A stretch of DNA of 12,417 bases, taken from positions 1 to 12,417 of the forward strand of contig JBMNQG010000052.1 in NCBI GenBank assembly GCA_050944015.1, written 5' to 3'. The translations under genes and the position numbers were made by a program. Below, piece by piece: positions 1-5,874 of the stretch. Below the pieces are notes generated by a model that worked only from the letters and a program-made list of their open reading frames with translations, was not told the DNA's origin and made no database searches. This DNA is from DUOX01 sp050944015. Its GTDB lineage: Bacteria > Bacillota > Clostridia > Oscillospirales > Oscillospiraceae. Within the stretch, counting starts at the first letter, position 1; every line of letters starts with the position of its first letter.

Positions 1-556
1 CCTTCCTCATGACGACAGGCGCCTTGTCATGCAGTTTGTAGAATTTGCGGGCCTCTTCAACAACCGCGGGATCGGTTTTTTCGCCGGGGCAAATCTCAAT
101 GAGGGGCAGGAGATAGGCGGGGTTAAAGGGATGTCCGACTATAATGCGCTCGGGATGCTGAGCCTTTTCCGCAATCAGGGTTGCAGGGGTGCCGGAAGAG
201 GAAGAAGCTATAATGCCGTCTGCAGGCATATACTTCTCCATGATAGCTACCATCTCATGCTTCTGCTTGATATCTTCGGCTCCGTTCTCCTGGACAAAAT
301 AGACTCCGGTAAAGGCTTCTTCAGGATCGGTGGTTATATGGATCTTTTTCCAAAGCTCATCGCCAGATTCGATAATGCCGTATTTGATGTAGGAGTCAAT
401 TGGCTCCTGAATTTTGGGTATAGCCCTCTGCTTTGAGGCTTCGCTTCGGACATACACATTTACATCCAGCCCTTTAAGGGCAAAGTATGCGGCAAACCCT
501 CCACCAATGGTTCCCGCTCCGTACATAGCTATTTTCTTGATGTCTTCAGCTCTCAT
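1..556 (-). CDS. 3-hydroxyacyl-CoA dehydrogenase family NAD-binding enzyme (L-carnitine / L-gulonate dehydrogenase-like), 3' end beyond window
   Basis: The first 185 codons of a minus-strand gene whose C-terminus lies outside the window. The N-terminus is a Rossmann NAD-binding fold with GAGTIG at residues 13-18, and a VQENGAE segment follows near residue 88. The active-site region reads SSSSGTP (about 118-124), then GHPFNP with His142, then Glu154 in PLIEICPG; these match the Ser/His/Glu arrangement of the 3-hydroxyacyl-CoA dehydrogenase superfamily. The VQEN and GHPFNPxxLxPLIEI wording is closer to the L-carnitine dehydrogenase, L-gulonate 3-dehydrogenase and lambda-crystallin branch than to butyrate-pathway enzymes, so a free hydroxy acid rather than a CoA ester may be the substrate (inference). 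The ATG start has AAAGGA about 8 nt upstream. It is the last visible gene of the marR-M24-SDR operon, so it probably oxidises or reduces a metabolite of that pathway. The family call is firm; the substrate is unknown. Confidence 0.85.
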   Translation of the reverse strand, partial: MRAEDIKKIAMYGAGTIGGGFAAYFALKGLDVNVYVRSEASKQRAIPKIQEPIDSYIKYGIIESGDELWKKIHITTDPEEAFTGVYFVQENGAEDIKQKHEMVAIMEKYMPADGIIASSSSGTPATLIAEKAQHPERIIVGHPFNPAYLLPLIEICPGEKTDPAVVEEARKFYKLHDKAPVVMRK

Positions 557-596
557 TTAAAATATCCTTTCTTATAAAGGTGTAGATAGACGCGCC

Positions 597-629
597 TTGC
601 AGGAGGCGTGTAAAACACGTCTCCTGCAA
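597..629. repeat. Intercistronic inverted repeat (15-bp arms, 3-nt loop)
   Basis: TTGCAGGAGGCGTGT (597-611) and ACACGTCTCCTGCAA (615-629) pair over 15 positions, with one G-T/C-A position at 606/620 and an AAA loop. It lies in the 99-bp gap between the SDR stop and the start of the dehydrogenase gene. In the minus direction it is followed by GGCGCGTCTATC, with no T tract, so it is not a standard Rho-independent terminator. An mRNA-processing or stability stem, a partial attenuator, or one copy of a dispersed repeat are all possible. Confidence 0.6.
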
Positions 630-655
630 AGTTTTCCATTGAGAAATATAATCGA

Positions 656-1444
656 TTAGCCAATGGCTGTCAAGCCGCCATCGGGGTAGATAGTGGAACC
701 GGTGACAAAGTCGGAGGCAGCGGAGGCCAGGAAGATGGCGGGGCCTTTCATGTCGTCCACTTCGCCGATGCGCATTGCGGGCATAGCGGCTGCAAGCTTG
801 GCACGCTCAGCAGGATCGTCAGGCAGGATGCCGACCATCATGGGAGTGTAGGTAATGGTGGGGCCAATGGCGTTAACCTGCACATTGGGACGCAGGTCGG
901 AAGCATATGCCTTGGTGAGCATCTCGACAGCACCCTTGGTGGCGCAGTAGCCTACGTTGCCGCCGCCGCCGTTGCCAACGGCACGAATACCACGCACAGA
1001 GCTGAGGTTTATGATCTTGGCGTGGATGTCGTTGTCCTTGAAATACTTACCGAAGTGCTTGCAGGTCAGCATGACGGATTTGACGTTGGCATCAAACATC
1101 TGATCCCATGCTTCAACCGGGAACTCGGTGCCGGGAAACTTTTTGTTGAAGCCCTGGGCGTTGACAAGGATTTGAACAGAGCCCATCTTCTCAAGGGCTG
1201 TGGCCAGGAGCTTCTTAACCTCATCCTCCTTGGTGGCGTCGGCAACACAATAGAGGATATCCAGACCGGTCTTTTCCTTGATTTCCGCGCAAGCTCTCTT
1301 AAGAGACTCTTCCTTACGGGAAGAAATCATAACCTGTGCGCCGGCCTCGGCAAGGCCTTCCGCAATGGCCTGTCCAAGTCCGCCGGCTCCGCCGACAACA
1401 ACGGCATTTTTACCTGTGAGATCAAACAGAGACAGATTTGCCAT
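656..1444 (-). CDS. Short-chain dehydrogenase/reductase (SDR), FabG/gluconate-5-dehydrogenase-like
   Basis: A 262-residue classical SDR that should interconvert a keto and a hydroxy group with NAD(P)H in the cytosol. Visible motifs, in order: the glycine-rich cofactor loop GGAGGLG (18-24, a variant of TGxxxGxG), Arg43 after the second strand, NAQG (95-98, variant of NNAG), Asn120, catalytic Ser149 in NLSSVRG, Tyr166 and Lys170 in YCATK, and the C-terminal FLAS..SDFVTGSTIYPDGG segment. Between the Ser and the Tyr there is a glycine-rich stretch (GNGGGGNVG), giving 17 residues of spacing instead of the 13 of E. coli FabG. The ATG start has AAGGAG 8-9 nt upstream. It sits 79 bp after the M24 gene and before a second dehydrogenase, in a row that starts with marR, so a catabolic role is more likely than fatty-acid synthesis. 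The exact substrate cannot be read from the sequence. Confidence 0.9.
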   Translation of the reverse strand: MANLSLFDLTGKNAVVVGGAGGLGQAIAEGLAEAGAQVMISSRKEESLKRACAEIKEKTGLDILYCVADATKEDEVKKLLATALEKMGSVQILVNAQGFNKKFPGTEFPVEAWDQMFDANVKSVMLTCKHFGKYFKDNDIHAKIINLSSVRGIRAVGNGGGGNVGYCATKGAVEMLTKAYASDLRPNVQVNAIGPTITYTPMMVGILPDDPAERAKLAAAMPAMRIGEVDDMKGPAIFLASAASDFVTGSTIYPDGGLTAIG

Positions 1445-1470
1445 AATAATTACTCCTTATTACAAAATGT

Positions 1471-1521
1471 ATTATATGGGTTAGAAATAGTGCACTAAGT
1501 CACTAGTGCTGCCAAACACTA
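1471..1521 (-). promoter_or_regulatory. Possible internal promoter/operator upstream of the SDR gene
   Basis: On the minus strand a perfect TATAAT -10 (1471-1476) lies 27 nt before the SDR start. The matching -35 (1494-1499, CTTAGT) is poor. Over that region CACTA or its complement TAGTG occurs five times in 34 bp (1488-1521). Two copies form the palindromes TAGTGCACTA (1488-1497) and CACTAGTG (1501-1508). The motif differs from the palindrome in front of marR. This may be a regulated internal promoter, but the weak -35 leaves it uncertain. Confidence 0.3.
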
Positions 1522-1523
1522 AA

Positions 1524-2873
1524 CTACATCTTTATACCGCGAGTATTTGCAGGCCAATCTCTCCAGCAAACCAGAGGCTCGTCAATGGGGAAGCGGGAAA
1601 TAACTTCGCCTTCGCCGTCCTCGTTGATGAGAACCATATCCTCAAGGCGGGCGCCGGTGCGGTATTCGGGGGCGCCGGCATAGGTTTCAATGGCGAGAAC
1701 CATTCCGGGCTCCAGCACGATCTCTTCGCCGCCGTTCCTCATATAGCTGGGAGCTACGAAGGGACGGTCGTGCAGGGTCAGTCCGCAGCCGTGAGCCAGT
1801 GCCCAGGGGTCGTGTCCTGCCCATTCGGTGGTGCCCCAGGCTTCCAGACGTACCTTATCGGTCAGGCCGAAACCGCGCATGATGTCATAGTTGGTGTTTC
1901 CGGCCTTGCAGGCGTCAATTCCGCCCCGCAGCATCTCAAGGGCCTGATAATAGGTCCTCTCCTGATCGGCAGTGGGACGTCCGCAGTAGAAGGTGCGGTA
2001 GACGCAGCTCTTGTAGCCCAGATATGATGCGGCGTCAACGTCTACATATATGGCATCGCCGGGACGAATAATCTTGTCGGTGAATGTCCAGTTGTAGGGG
2101 TTGGTGTTCTCACCGGACATGCACACCAGGTCCTCGGAATGGTCAATACCCTCGGCGTACAGGGCCTGTAGGCCTATGCCGACCAGCTCGCACTCCTTGA
2201 TGCCGGGACGAATGGCATCCACAATAGCAGCAAAGGCTATCTCAGTGTTTGCGGCCACCTGGCGCATGATTTTAATCTCTTCGGAGGTCTTTATGGCACG
2301 GGCAATGTCCAGGGTCTTGCAGGCCCAGACGGCCTTGTAGCCTCTGATTTTGAAAGCTTCCAGGTACAGGTGAATCATAGCCGAACCCTCGACGCCGATA
2401 TAGCCGTCGTTCTCAGCCAGAACCTTGCCGTCACTGTCGCAGGTTGCGGGCTTAAGGCCTGCCTCCTCCAAGTCCTTCAGGACGAAGTCGACCTGGCGCT
2501 GGATGGCGGGGGCGTCGGGAGCGAAAACGCCGGCCTTAAGAGCGGAACCAAAGGCCTCGTAAACGCGGCCGTTCATCCAGGGCATACGACGCCTGGTCTC
2601 CTCGGGTGTTCCGCTGTAGAAGGTTGCCAGACCGTTCTTGGTGAAGGTGCAGAACTGATACTCACCGGCACGGTTGGGGGTTGTCAGGTAAGCGGAAGTC
2701 AGATAACGACAGTTATCAGCGTTCCATGTTATGATGATTGCTATGTTGTCCTTCTCCATAGCATCCATGGCTCTCTTATGCTTGTCCTTGCGCATCTTAT
2801 CAAAATCAACGCGCTGCTCGTAGTCAACGTTGAACTTTCCAAGAGCCATCTTTTGATAGTTGGATAATGCCAT
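1524..2873 (-). CDS. M24 family (creatinase/Xaa-Pro peptidase/DddP-like) metalloenzyme with an altered metal ligand
   Basis: A 449-residue protein with an N-terminal creatinase-type domain (about 25-190) and a C-terminal pita-bread M24 domain (about 195-430). Expected dinuclear metal ligands line up as Asp278 and Asp280 (YVDVDAAS), His361 (AHGCGL), Glu396 (LAIETYAG) and Glu411 (ARLEDMV). The position that is normally the next Asp, 12 residues after Asp278, is Cys290 (GYKSCVYRT). The D-x-D pair, the overall length and the spacings 12, 35 and 15 match what I recall for the DMSP lyase DddP and related D-x-D M24 proteins, rather than the plain D-x(10)-D of prolidase and PepP. M24 members include peptidases, creatinase and lyases, so peptidase activity should not be assumed. 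Strong SD GGAGG 7 nt before ATG. It directly follows marR and precedes two dehydrogenases, which suggests it opens or cleaves the pathway substrate (inference). Confidence 0.85.
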   Translation of the reverse strand: MALSNYQKMALGKFNVDYEQRVDFDKMRKDKHKRAMDAMEKDNIAIIITWNADNCRYLTSAYLTTPNRAGEYQFCTFTKNGLATFYSGTPEETRRRMPWMNGRVYEAFGSALKAGVFAPDAPAIQRQVDFVLKDLEEAGLKPATCDSDGKVLAENDGYIGVEGSAMIHLYLEAFKIRGYKAVWACKTLDIARAIKTSEEIKIMRQVAANTEIAFAAIVDAIRPGIKECELVGIGLQALYAEGIDHSEDLVCMSGENTNPYNWTFTDKIIRPGDAIYVDVDAASYLGYKSCVYRTFYCGRPTADQERTYYQALEMLRGGIDACKAGNTNYDIMRGFGLTDKVRLEAWGTTEWAGHDPWALAHGCGLTLHDRPFVAPSYMRNGGEEIVLEPGMVLAIETYAGAPEYRTGARLEDMVLINEDGEGEVISRFPIDEPLVCWRDWPANTRGIKM

Positions 2874-2900
2874 TTATATTCCTCCTGCAATATTGATTTT

Positions 2901-2926
2901 ATGATTACCCCAGCGAGGGAAATCAT
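2901..2926 (-). other. Weak hairpin over the marR stop codon
   Basis: ATGATT-T-CCC and GGG-T-AATCAT pair around a 6-nt loop on the minus strand, with one T-T mismatch. It covers the marR TGA (2923-2925) and ends about 20 nt before the SD of the M24 gene. No T tract follows. It may adjust expression of the enzyme genes relative to the repressor, or it may be chance. Confidence 0.3.
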
Positions 2927-3351
2927 TTCATTACATTTTCAGTAATTTTTTTGAAAATAGTAGCGGCAATTTTTTTCTCCTCTTCGGAAAGACCCTTAAA
3001 AACTACCGCCGGTTCCCCCTCCATGAACTTGTCCAGCCTGTGAAAAATCTCCTTGCCTTTTTCGGTAAGCATAACGTTTTTCACACGGTTATTGCCTTCG
3101 GGGCTGCTGCGAACCACAAGGCCATCCCGCTCCATACGGTCAAGCATTATGCTAATCGTGGCCGGCGTTACCTGTCGAAAACGGGCAAGCTCATTCTGGG
3201 TCAAGCAGCCGTGACGACCAAGCATCAAAATCACGCCACCCTGTCCGTTGCTGAGGTTCAAAAAGGACAGTTGCCTGTCAATGTAAGCGGTTTGGGCGCG
3301 TACCATATTGGTAAAAATGTTCAGAAGCTCCTTGTCAGTAATGGACTTCAC
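2923..3351 (-). CDS. MarR family transcriptional regulator
   Basis: A 142-residue winged-helix regulator. The dimerisation helix covers about 5-30. The wHTH covers about 38-100, with the recognition helix in VTPATISIMLDRMERDGLV (61-79), followed by a wing (RSSPEGNNRVKNVMLTEKG) and C-terminal dimerisation helices. The family binds palindromic operators as a dimer and usually releases DNA on binding a small aromatic or other acid ligand. The chosen start is GTG at 3349-3351, with only a weak GGTGG purine run next to it; the next in-frame ATG is codon 17 and would cut into the first helix, so GTG is preferred. It is the first gene of the operon with the M24 enzyme, the SDR and the 3HCDH-family enzyme. 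The palindrome at its own promoter indicates autorepression of the whole operon (inference). Its ligand is unknown. Confidence 0.9.
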   Translation of the reverse strand: MKSITDKELLNIFTNMVRAQTAYIDRQLSFLNLSNGQGGVILMLGRHGCLTQNELARFRQVTPATISIMLDRMERDGLVVRSSPEGNNRVKNVMLTEKGKEIFHRLDKFMEGEPAVVFKGLSEEEKKIAATIFKKITENVMK

Positions 3352-3380
3352 CCACCATAACTATTTGAACTTGCCATTTA

Positions 3381-3426
3381 ATTAGCTGGCTAATGGTAGT
3401 ATAATTCTTTCTTTGTATAAAGTCAA
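3381..3426 (-). promoter_or_regulatory. Sigma-A promoter of the marR operon with overlapping palindromic operator
   Basis: On the minus strand, TTGACT (-35, 3421-3426) and TATACT (-10, 3398-3403) are exactly 17 nt apart. The expected start is an A near 3391, giving a leader of about 40 nt. Immediately downstream of the -10 is the perfect palindrome ATTAGC-TG-GCTAAT (3381-3394), covering the start point. A dimeric MarR protein bound there would block RNA polymerase, so this is the likely autoregulatory site. Confidence 0.75.
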
Positions 3427-3461
3427 CCCTGTGAGGCGTAAATATTCCTTGCAATTTATAC

Positions 3462-3500
3462 AAAAAATGTCGCCTCAACTTCTCCAGTGTAAAGGCGACA
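3462..3500 (-). terminator. Rho-independent terminator after yabR
   Basis: In the minus direction, TGTCGCC (3500-3494) pairs with GGCGACA (3474-3468) across a 19-nt loop, followed at once by six T (3467-3462). It starts about 10 bp after the yabR stop and ends the yabP-yabQ-divIC-yabR transcript before the marR promoter. A second complement of the 3' arm, CGCCTCA on the minus strand (3438-3432), lies just downstream. Confidence 0.75.
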
Positions 3501-3510
3501 AATATATAAT

Positions 3511-3924
3511 TTAATCTCTTCTGCGCCGGCCAGAGCCCCTCCTGTTTTCATAAAATTTGGAAGCAGCAATTTTGCTGTCAGATTCCTGAAGAAACTGTTT
3601 CAGCTTATCCTCAAAACTCAGTTCCGCGTAGTTGGTACCCGCCTGATTTTGAACACACTGCTGCGGTCTCGACTGTGGCTGCCGTGACTTCTCCCCCGCT
3701 TTTTTAATCGACAGATTGATCTTCCCGTCACCGCCAATGCCGATTACCTTTACCTTCACCGTCTGACCTTCCTGCACATGGTCGTGCACGTCATTGACAT
3801 AGGTGTTGGCGATTTCAGAGATGTGTACCAACCCGCTTTTCCCCTCGGGCAGGGCCACAAAGGCGCCAAACTTGGTTATCTTTGTTACCTTGCCCTCAAG
3901 GACTGACCCCACTTCAAGCTGCAT
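3511..3924 (-). CDS. yabR: S1-domain RNA-binding protein YabR
   Basis: A 137-residue cytosolic protein with one S1 OB-fold domain at residues 1-75. The typical KFGAFVALPEGKSGLVHISE stretch lies at 18-37 and INLSIKK at 69-75. A polar Gln/Ser/Arg-rich linker and a short C-terminal helix (SFEDKLKQFLQES, 103-115) ending in a basic RRGSGRRRRD tail follow. This layout is that of YabR/general stress protein 13-type proteins, which bind RNA or ribosomes; the precise role is unsettled. It sits right after divIC, as in Bacillus and many Clostridia, with an 85-bp gap. The SD AGGAGG lies about 14 nt before the ATG, longer than usual, but no better in-frame start is seen. A small stem (3951-3967, GGCATG/CATGCC) lies upstream of the SD. 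Confidence 0.85.
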   Translation of the reverse strand: MQLEVGSVLEGKVTKITKFGAFVALPEGKSGLVHISEIANTYVNDVHDHVQEGQTVKVKVIGIGGDGKINLSIKKAGEKSRQPQSRPQQCVQNQAGTNYAELSFEDKLKQFLQESDSKIAASKFYENRRGSGRRRRD

Positions 3925-4009
3925 ATATGAGACTTGTCCCTCCTGTCCGCGGCATGAATAACATGCCTGTGCCGGATAATGTGTATTATGGTTTTGTTAT
4001 ATTTAAAGC

Positions 4010-4297
4010 TTAATTGCTTACATCGTAGAAGATTTTTTCACCCGGCATGACAAGTCCAAGCTTATCCCTGGCAATATCCTCGATAGTCTCAGGGTCGTCG
4101 CTGTGGCTAATCTCATACTCCAGTTCGGCGTTCGATTGGTTCAGTCTTTCCACTTCGGCTTGTGTTTCGTCTCTGACCTTCCTGGCTTCCGTTACCTGGG
4201 CATTTAGGGAAATCAGGCTGATTACGGCATATACCGCCAAGGCCAATATGACGGCCTTAGTAATAATACCTGCCCGCTTTAGTTTCACCGCCTGCAT
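4010..4297 (-). CDS. divIC: Septum formation initiator DivIC/FtsB family
   Basis: A 95-residue bitopic membrane protein of the cell-division complex, which with FtsL and DivIB/FtsQ helps activate septal peptidoglycan synthesis. It shows a short basic cytoplasmic N-terminus (KLKR), one membrane helix (about 13-31), an extracellular coiled coil (about 35-64, heptads in VTEARKVRDETQAEVERLNQ) and the diagnostic end ARDKLGLVMPGEKIF (76-90). An in-frame extension to 4450 lies entirely inside yabQ and has no family features, so it is rejected. The ATG at 4297 has AGAGGGG about 3-5 nt upstream; a GTG at 4288 with GGAGG 9 nt upstream is an equally good start. It overlaps the yabQ end by about 40 bp, suggesting translational coupling. 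It is the third gene of the yabP-yabQ-divIC-yabR operon. Confidence 0.88.
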   Translation of the reverse strand: MQAVKLKRAGIITKAVILALAVYAVISLISLNAQVTEARKVRDETQAEVERLNQSNAELEYEISHSDDPETIEDIARDKLGLVMPGEKIFYDVSN

Positions 4298-4775
4298 CCT
4301 CCCCTCTGTGGGTGCGTCCCCTTGCGGGAATCTTCCTTTTGCTGTTGCTTGATATTCTAAACCATTTCGCACATTTTTGAAAGAGATTTTTATAAATTTT
4401 TTTAGTTTTTTTAATTTGCTTTCCCAGCCATTCAAAGGGCTTGACAACATATTCCAAAATTATTCCTATAAAGTCGGCCGCATACCCCAGCACTGCGAGG
4501 ATTACAGGGCTAAAGGATACGGAATACAGCAAGGCTCCTCCCAAAGTGCAAATCAGCATGAACAGCCTCAGCTGACCCCTGCCGGGGCCAAGCCCCAGGG
4601 CAAAGAGGGCGAAGGCCGCCACCAGCCAAAACACCAGGTCAAGGACGGCCGTTACCGGCCATACATGCAGTCGGAGCCGCAGGGTCTTAAGTATGTCATA
4701 GAATACCCCAAGTGCGGTTCCCGTCAGTATTGCGGCGCAGGCCTGGACCAACTGCAAAGTTATCGACAGTTCCAT
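4257..4775 (-). CDS. yabQ: Spore cortex biosynthesis protein YabQ
   Basis: A 172-residue integral membrane protein. Hydrophobic segments lie near residues 8-28, 41-62 and 68-105, followed by a basic cytoplasmic-type tail (KKTKKIYKNLFQKCAKWFR, about 122-140) and a low-complexity Arg/Gly-rich end. In Bacillus subtilis YabQ sits in the membrane of the developing spore and is needed for cortex formation. Position decides the call here: it starts 2 nt after the yabP stop and overlaps divIC, the conserved yabP-yabQ-divIC order. The N-terminus with GTALGVFYDILKTLR (about 18-32) matches the family. The last ~25 residues overlap divIC and look unconserved. Expression in B. subtilis is by sigma-E; I could not identify a convincing sigma-E promoter here. 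Confidence 0.85.
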   Translation of the reverse strand: MELSITLQLVQACAAILTGTALGVFYDILKTLRLRLHVWPVTAVLDLVFWLVAAFALFALGLGPGRGQLRLFMLICTLGGALLYSVSFSPVILAVLGYAADFIGIILEYVVKPFEWLGKQIKKTKKIYKNLFQKCAKWFRISSNSKRKIPARGRTHRGEDAGGETKAGRYYY

Positions 4776-4777
4776 AG

Positions 4778-5065
4778 CTACTTAAACAGGCGCGACCAAA
4801 CGCTACCGCCCTGCTGTCTGACCTCCTCGTAACCCAGGTCCGTTACAAGCCCCGTAACGGTCAGTTCCCCCGTATCCAGGCTCAGCTTTTCTATATGGAG
4901 GCCGTCTCCCTGTACGATAAGGTCCCCCTTGCTTGTGTGCATGACGATTTCATTCTCGTTGAAGCTCTCCACATCCTCCACCCCGGATACGGACAGGTGG
5001 GTCCTCCCCTCCAGGATTATATTGTGCGGCCGCTGCACCACTTTCGCTTTTTCCTCGTATGCCAT
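4778..5065 (-). CDS. yabP: Sporulation protein YabP (YabP/YqfC family)
   Basis: A 95-residue soluble protein of the YabP/YqfC family, required for spore morphogenesis in B. subtilis. Family landmarks are PHNIILEGRTHLSVSGVEDVESF (13-35), the predicted beta-rich centre NEIVMHTSKGDLIVQGDGLHI (38-58) and ELTVTGLVTDLGYEE (67-81). The ATG has GGAGG 7 nt upstream; that SD overlaps the palindrome AGGTGCACCT (5066-5075). It is the first gene of the operon, and its neighbour across the 185-bp intergenic region is transcribed divergently. The promoter for this side is not clear by eye. Together with yabQ it shows that the host is an endospore former or descends from one. Confidence 0.9.
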   Translation of the reverse strand: MAYEEKAKVVQRPHNIILEGRTHLSVSGVEDVESFNENEIVMHTSKGDLIVQGDGLHIEKLSLDTGELTVTGLVTDLGYEEVRQQGGSVWSRLFK

Positions 5066-5183
5066 AGGTGCACCTCCATTTTATTGATGGTACATCCTAT
5101 GCGTGTGCAATTCGGAAGATAACCCCGCTGTCAGGAGTCCCTGTATTTTTTATGTAACATTATTGGAACCTTTGTCGAAACCC

Positions 5184-5212
5184 TTGACGCCGACCTTCGG
5201 CTATTGTAGCAT
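5184..5212 (+). promoter_or_regulatory. Sigma-A-like promoter for the 5251-5874 gene
   Basis: TTGACG (5184-5189), a 17-nt spacer and TAGCAT (5207-5212). The -35 is near consensus and the -10 has two mismatches. The predicted start near 5219 (A) gives a leader of about 32 nt holding the GGAGG site. It lies in the divergent yabP intergenic region (5066-5250). Confidence 0.5.
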
Positions 5213-5250
5213 ATTGCCACCACATATTATGTAAACCTGGAGGTCCCTAT

Positions 5251-5874
5251 ATGAACGGAAGAGTGCTCCTGCTTTCACAAAAACGCTTTTCCATAACCCT
5301 GCCCAAACTTACCATGCTTTTTCTCTCACTTCTGCTGTTTTTCCTCTCCACCTTTCGTCCAGGTTTTTCCGTTACCGCAGGAAATTGGAGCTCCGAGGAG
5401 GTATACAGCCCCTGGCAGCTGCTGCAGGCGGTTAGCCGGGCGGAAGCCCTGGCCGAGGAAATACTTATGGAAGACGTCAGCCTTAAAGGCTGCTATAAGC
5501 TAAGCCTCAAGTTCACAGCCTTGGGCTACTCCAGGAATACCCGGAGCCTGACCCGGGCGCTGCTGGAGCAGGTTCCGGGCATAGCCAGGCTTTGCGCCGT
5601 CAAGGTGGACGGCAATTTTGTAGGTTGGCTGTCCGACCCCTCCCAACTGGGCGAAATCCTGGATGTTATTCTGGCCGAAAACAGCGGCCCAGCCACAATA
5701 TCCGCCGGGTTCAAGCAAAAAATAACCGCCGAGTACAGCTATGCTCCGGCGGACGCCCTTACGGACATCAGCGCTGTATCGGCGGCTATTCGCAATATGT
5801 GCACCGTGGAGGTCGTATCTCTGAATCCCGACGGCTCAATCCCCGCCTGGGCCTACGGCGTCCGGGGAGATTGA
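5251..5874 (+). CDS. Secreted or membrane-anchored protein resembling the N-terminal accessory region of M23 endopeptidases
   Basis: A 207-residue protein with a short N-terminal region holding several basic residues, a hydrophobic segment at about 20-34 and a possible cleavage site near VTA-G (41-44): a signal peptide or anchor. The mature part begins with a Ser/Ala/Glu-rich helix (SPWQLLQAVSRAEALAEE). Residues about 114-180 read CAVKVDGNFVGWLSDPSQLGEILDVIL, then a GFKQKITAEYSYAPADALTDISA stretch. That pattern (VDGxxVGxxxDxxxxxxxLDxIL, then a GFK/F-x-E-x-V strand and an aspartate-containing helix) recalls the region before LysM/G5/peptidase M23 in Clostridial cell-wall endopeptidases. Here the protein simply stops: no LysM, G5 or HxH peptidase domain. 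Strong SD GGAGG 7 nt before ATG. It is the only plus-strand gene in this part and its last 39 bp overlap the rsmI 3' end. The function is unknown; the similarity is from memory and unverified. Confidence 0.7.
   Translation: MNGRVLLLSQKRFSITLPKLTMLFLSLLLFFLSTFRPGFSVTAGNWSSEEVYSPWQLLQAVSRAEALAEEILMEDVSLKGCYKLSLKFTALGYSRNTRSLTRALLEQVPGIARLCAVKVDGNFVGWLSDPSQLGEILDVILAENSGPATISAGFKQKITAEYSYAPADALTDISAVSAAIRNMCTVEVVSLNPDGSIPAWAYGVRGD

Noticed and set aside
29..436. 135-residue plus-strand frame at the left edge
   Set aside because: It is antisense to the 3-hydroxyacyl-CoA dehydrogenase family gene, which shows all Rossmann and catalytic motifs.
1022..2027. Plus-strand open frames opposite the SDR and M24 genes
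   Set aside because: They are shadows of clearly recognised genes, with no ribosome site or family features.
3335..3358. 7-codon ORF (ATG ... TGA) overlapping the marR start on the minus strand
   Set aside because: It is too short, has no SD, and is explained by chance overlap with the GTG start.
4298..4450. N-terminal 51-residue extension of the DivIC reading frame
   Set aside because: It lies wholly inside yabQ, lacks DivIC-type sequence, and good starts with SD exist at 4297 or 4288.
5066..5250. Sigma-E promoter for yabP
   Set aside because: One is expected from Bacillus, but no CATA-type -10 with a matching -35 at the right spacing was convincing on the minus strand.
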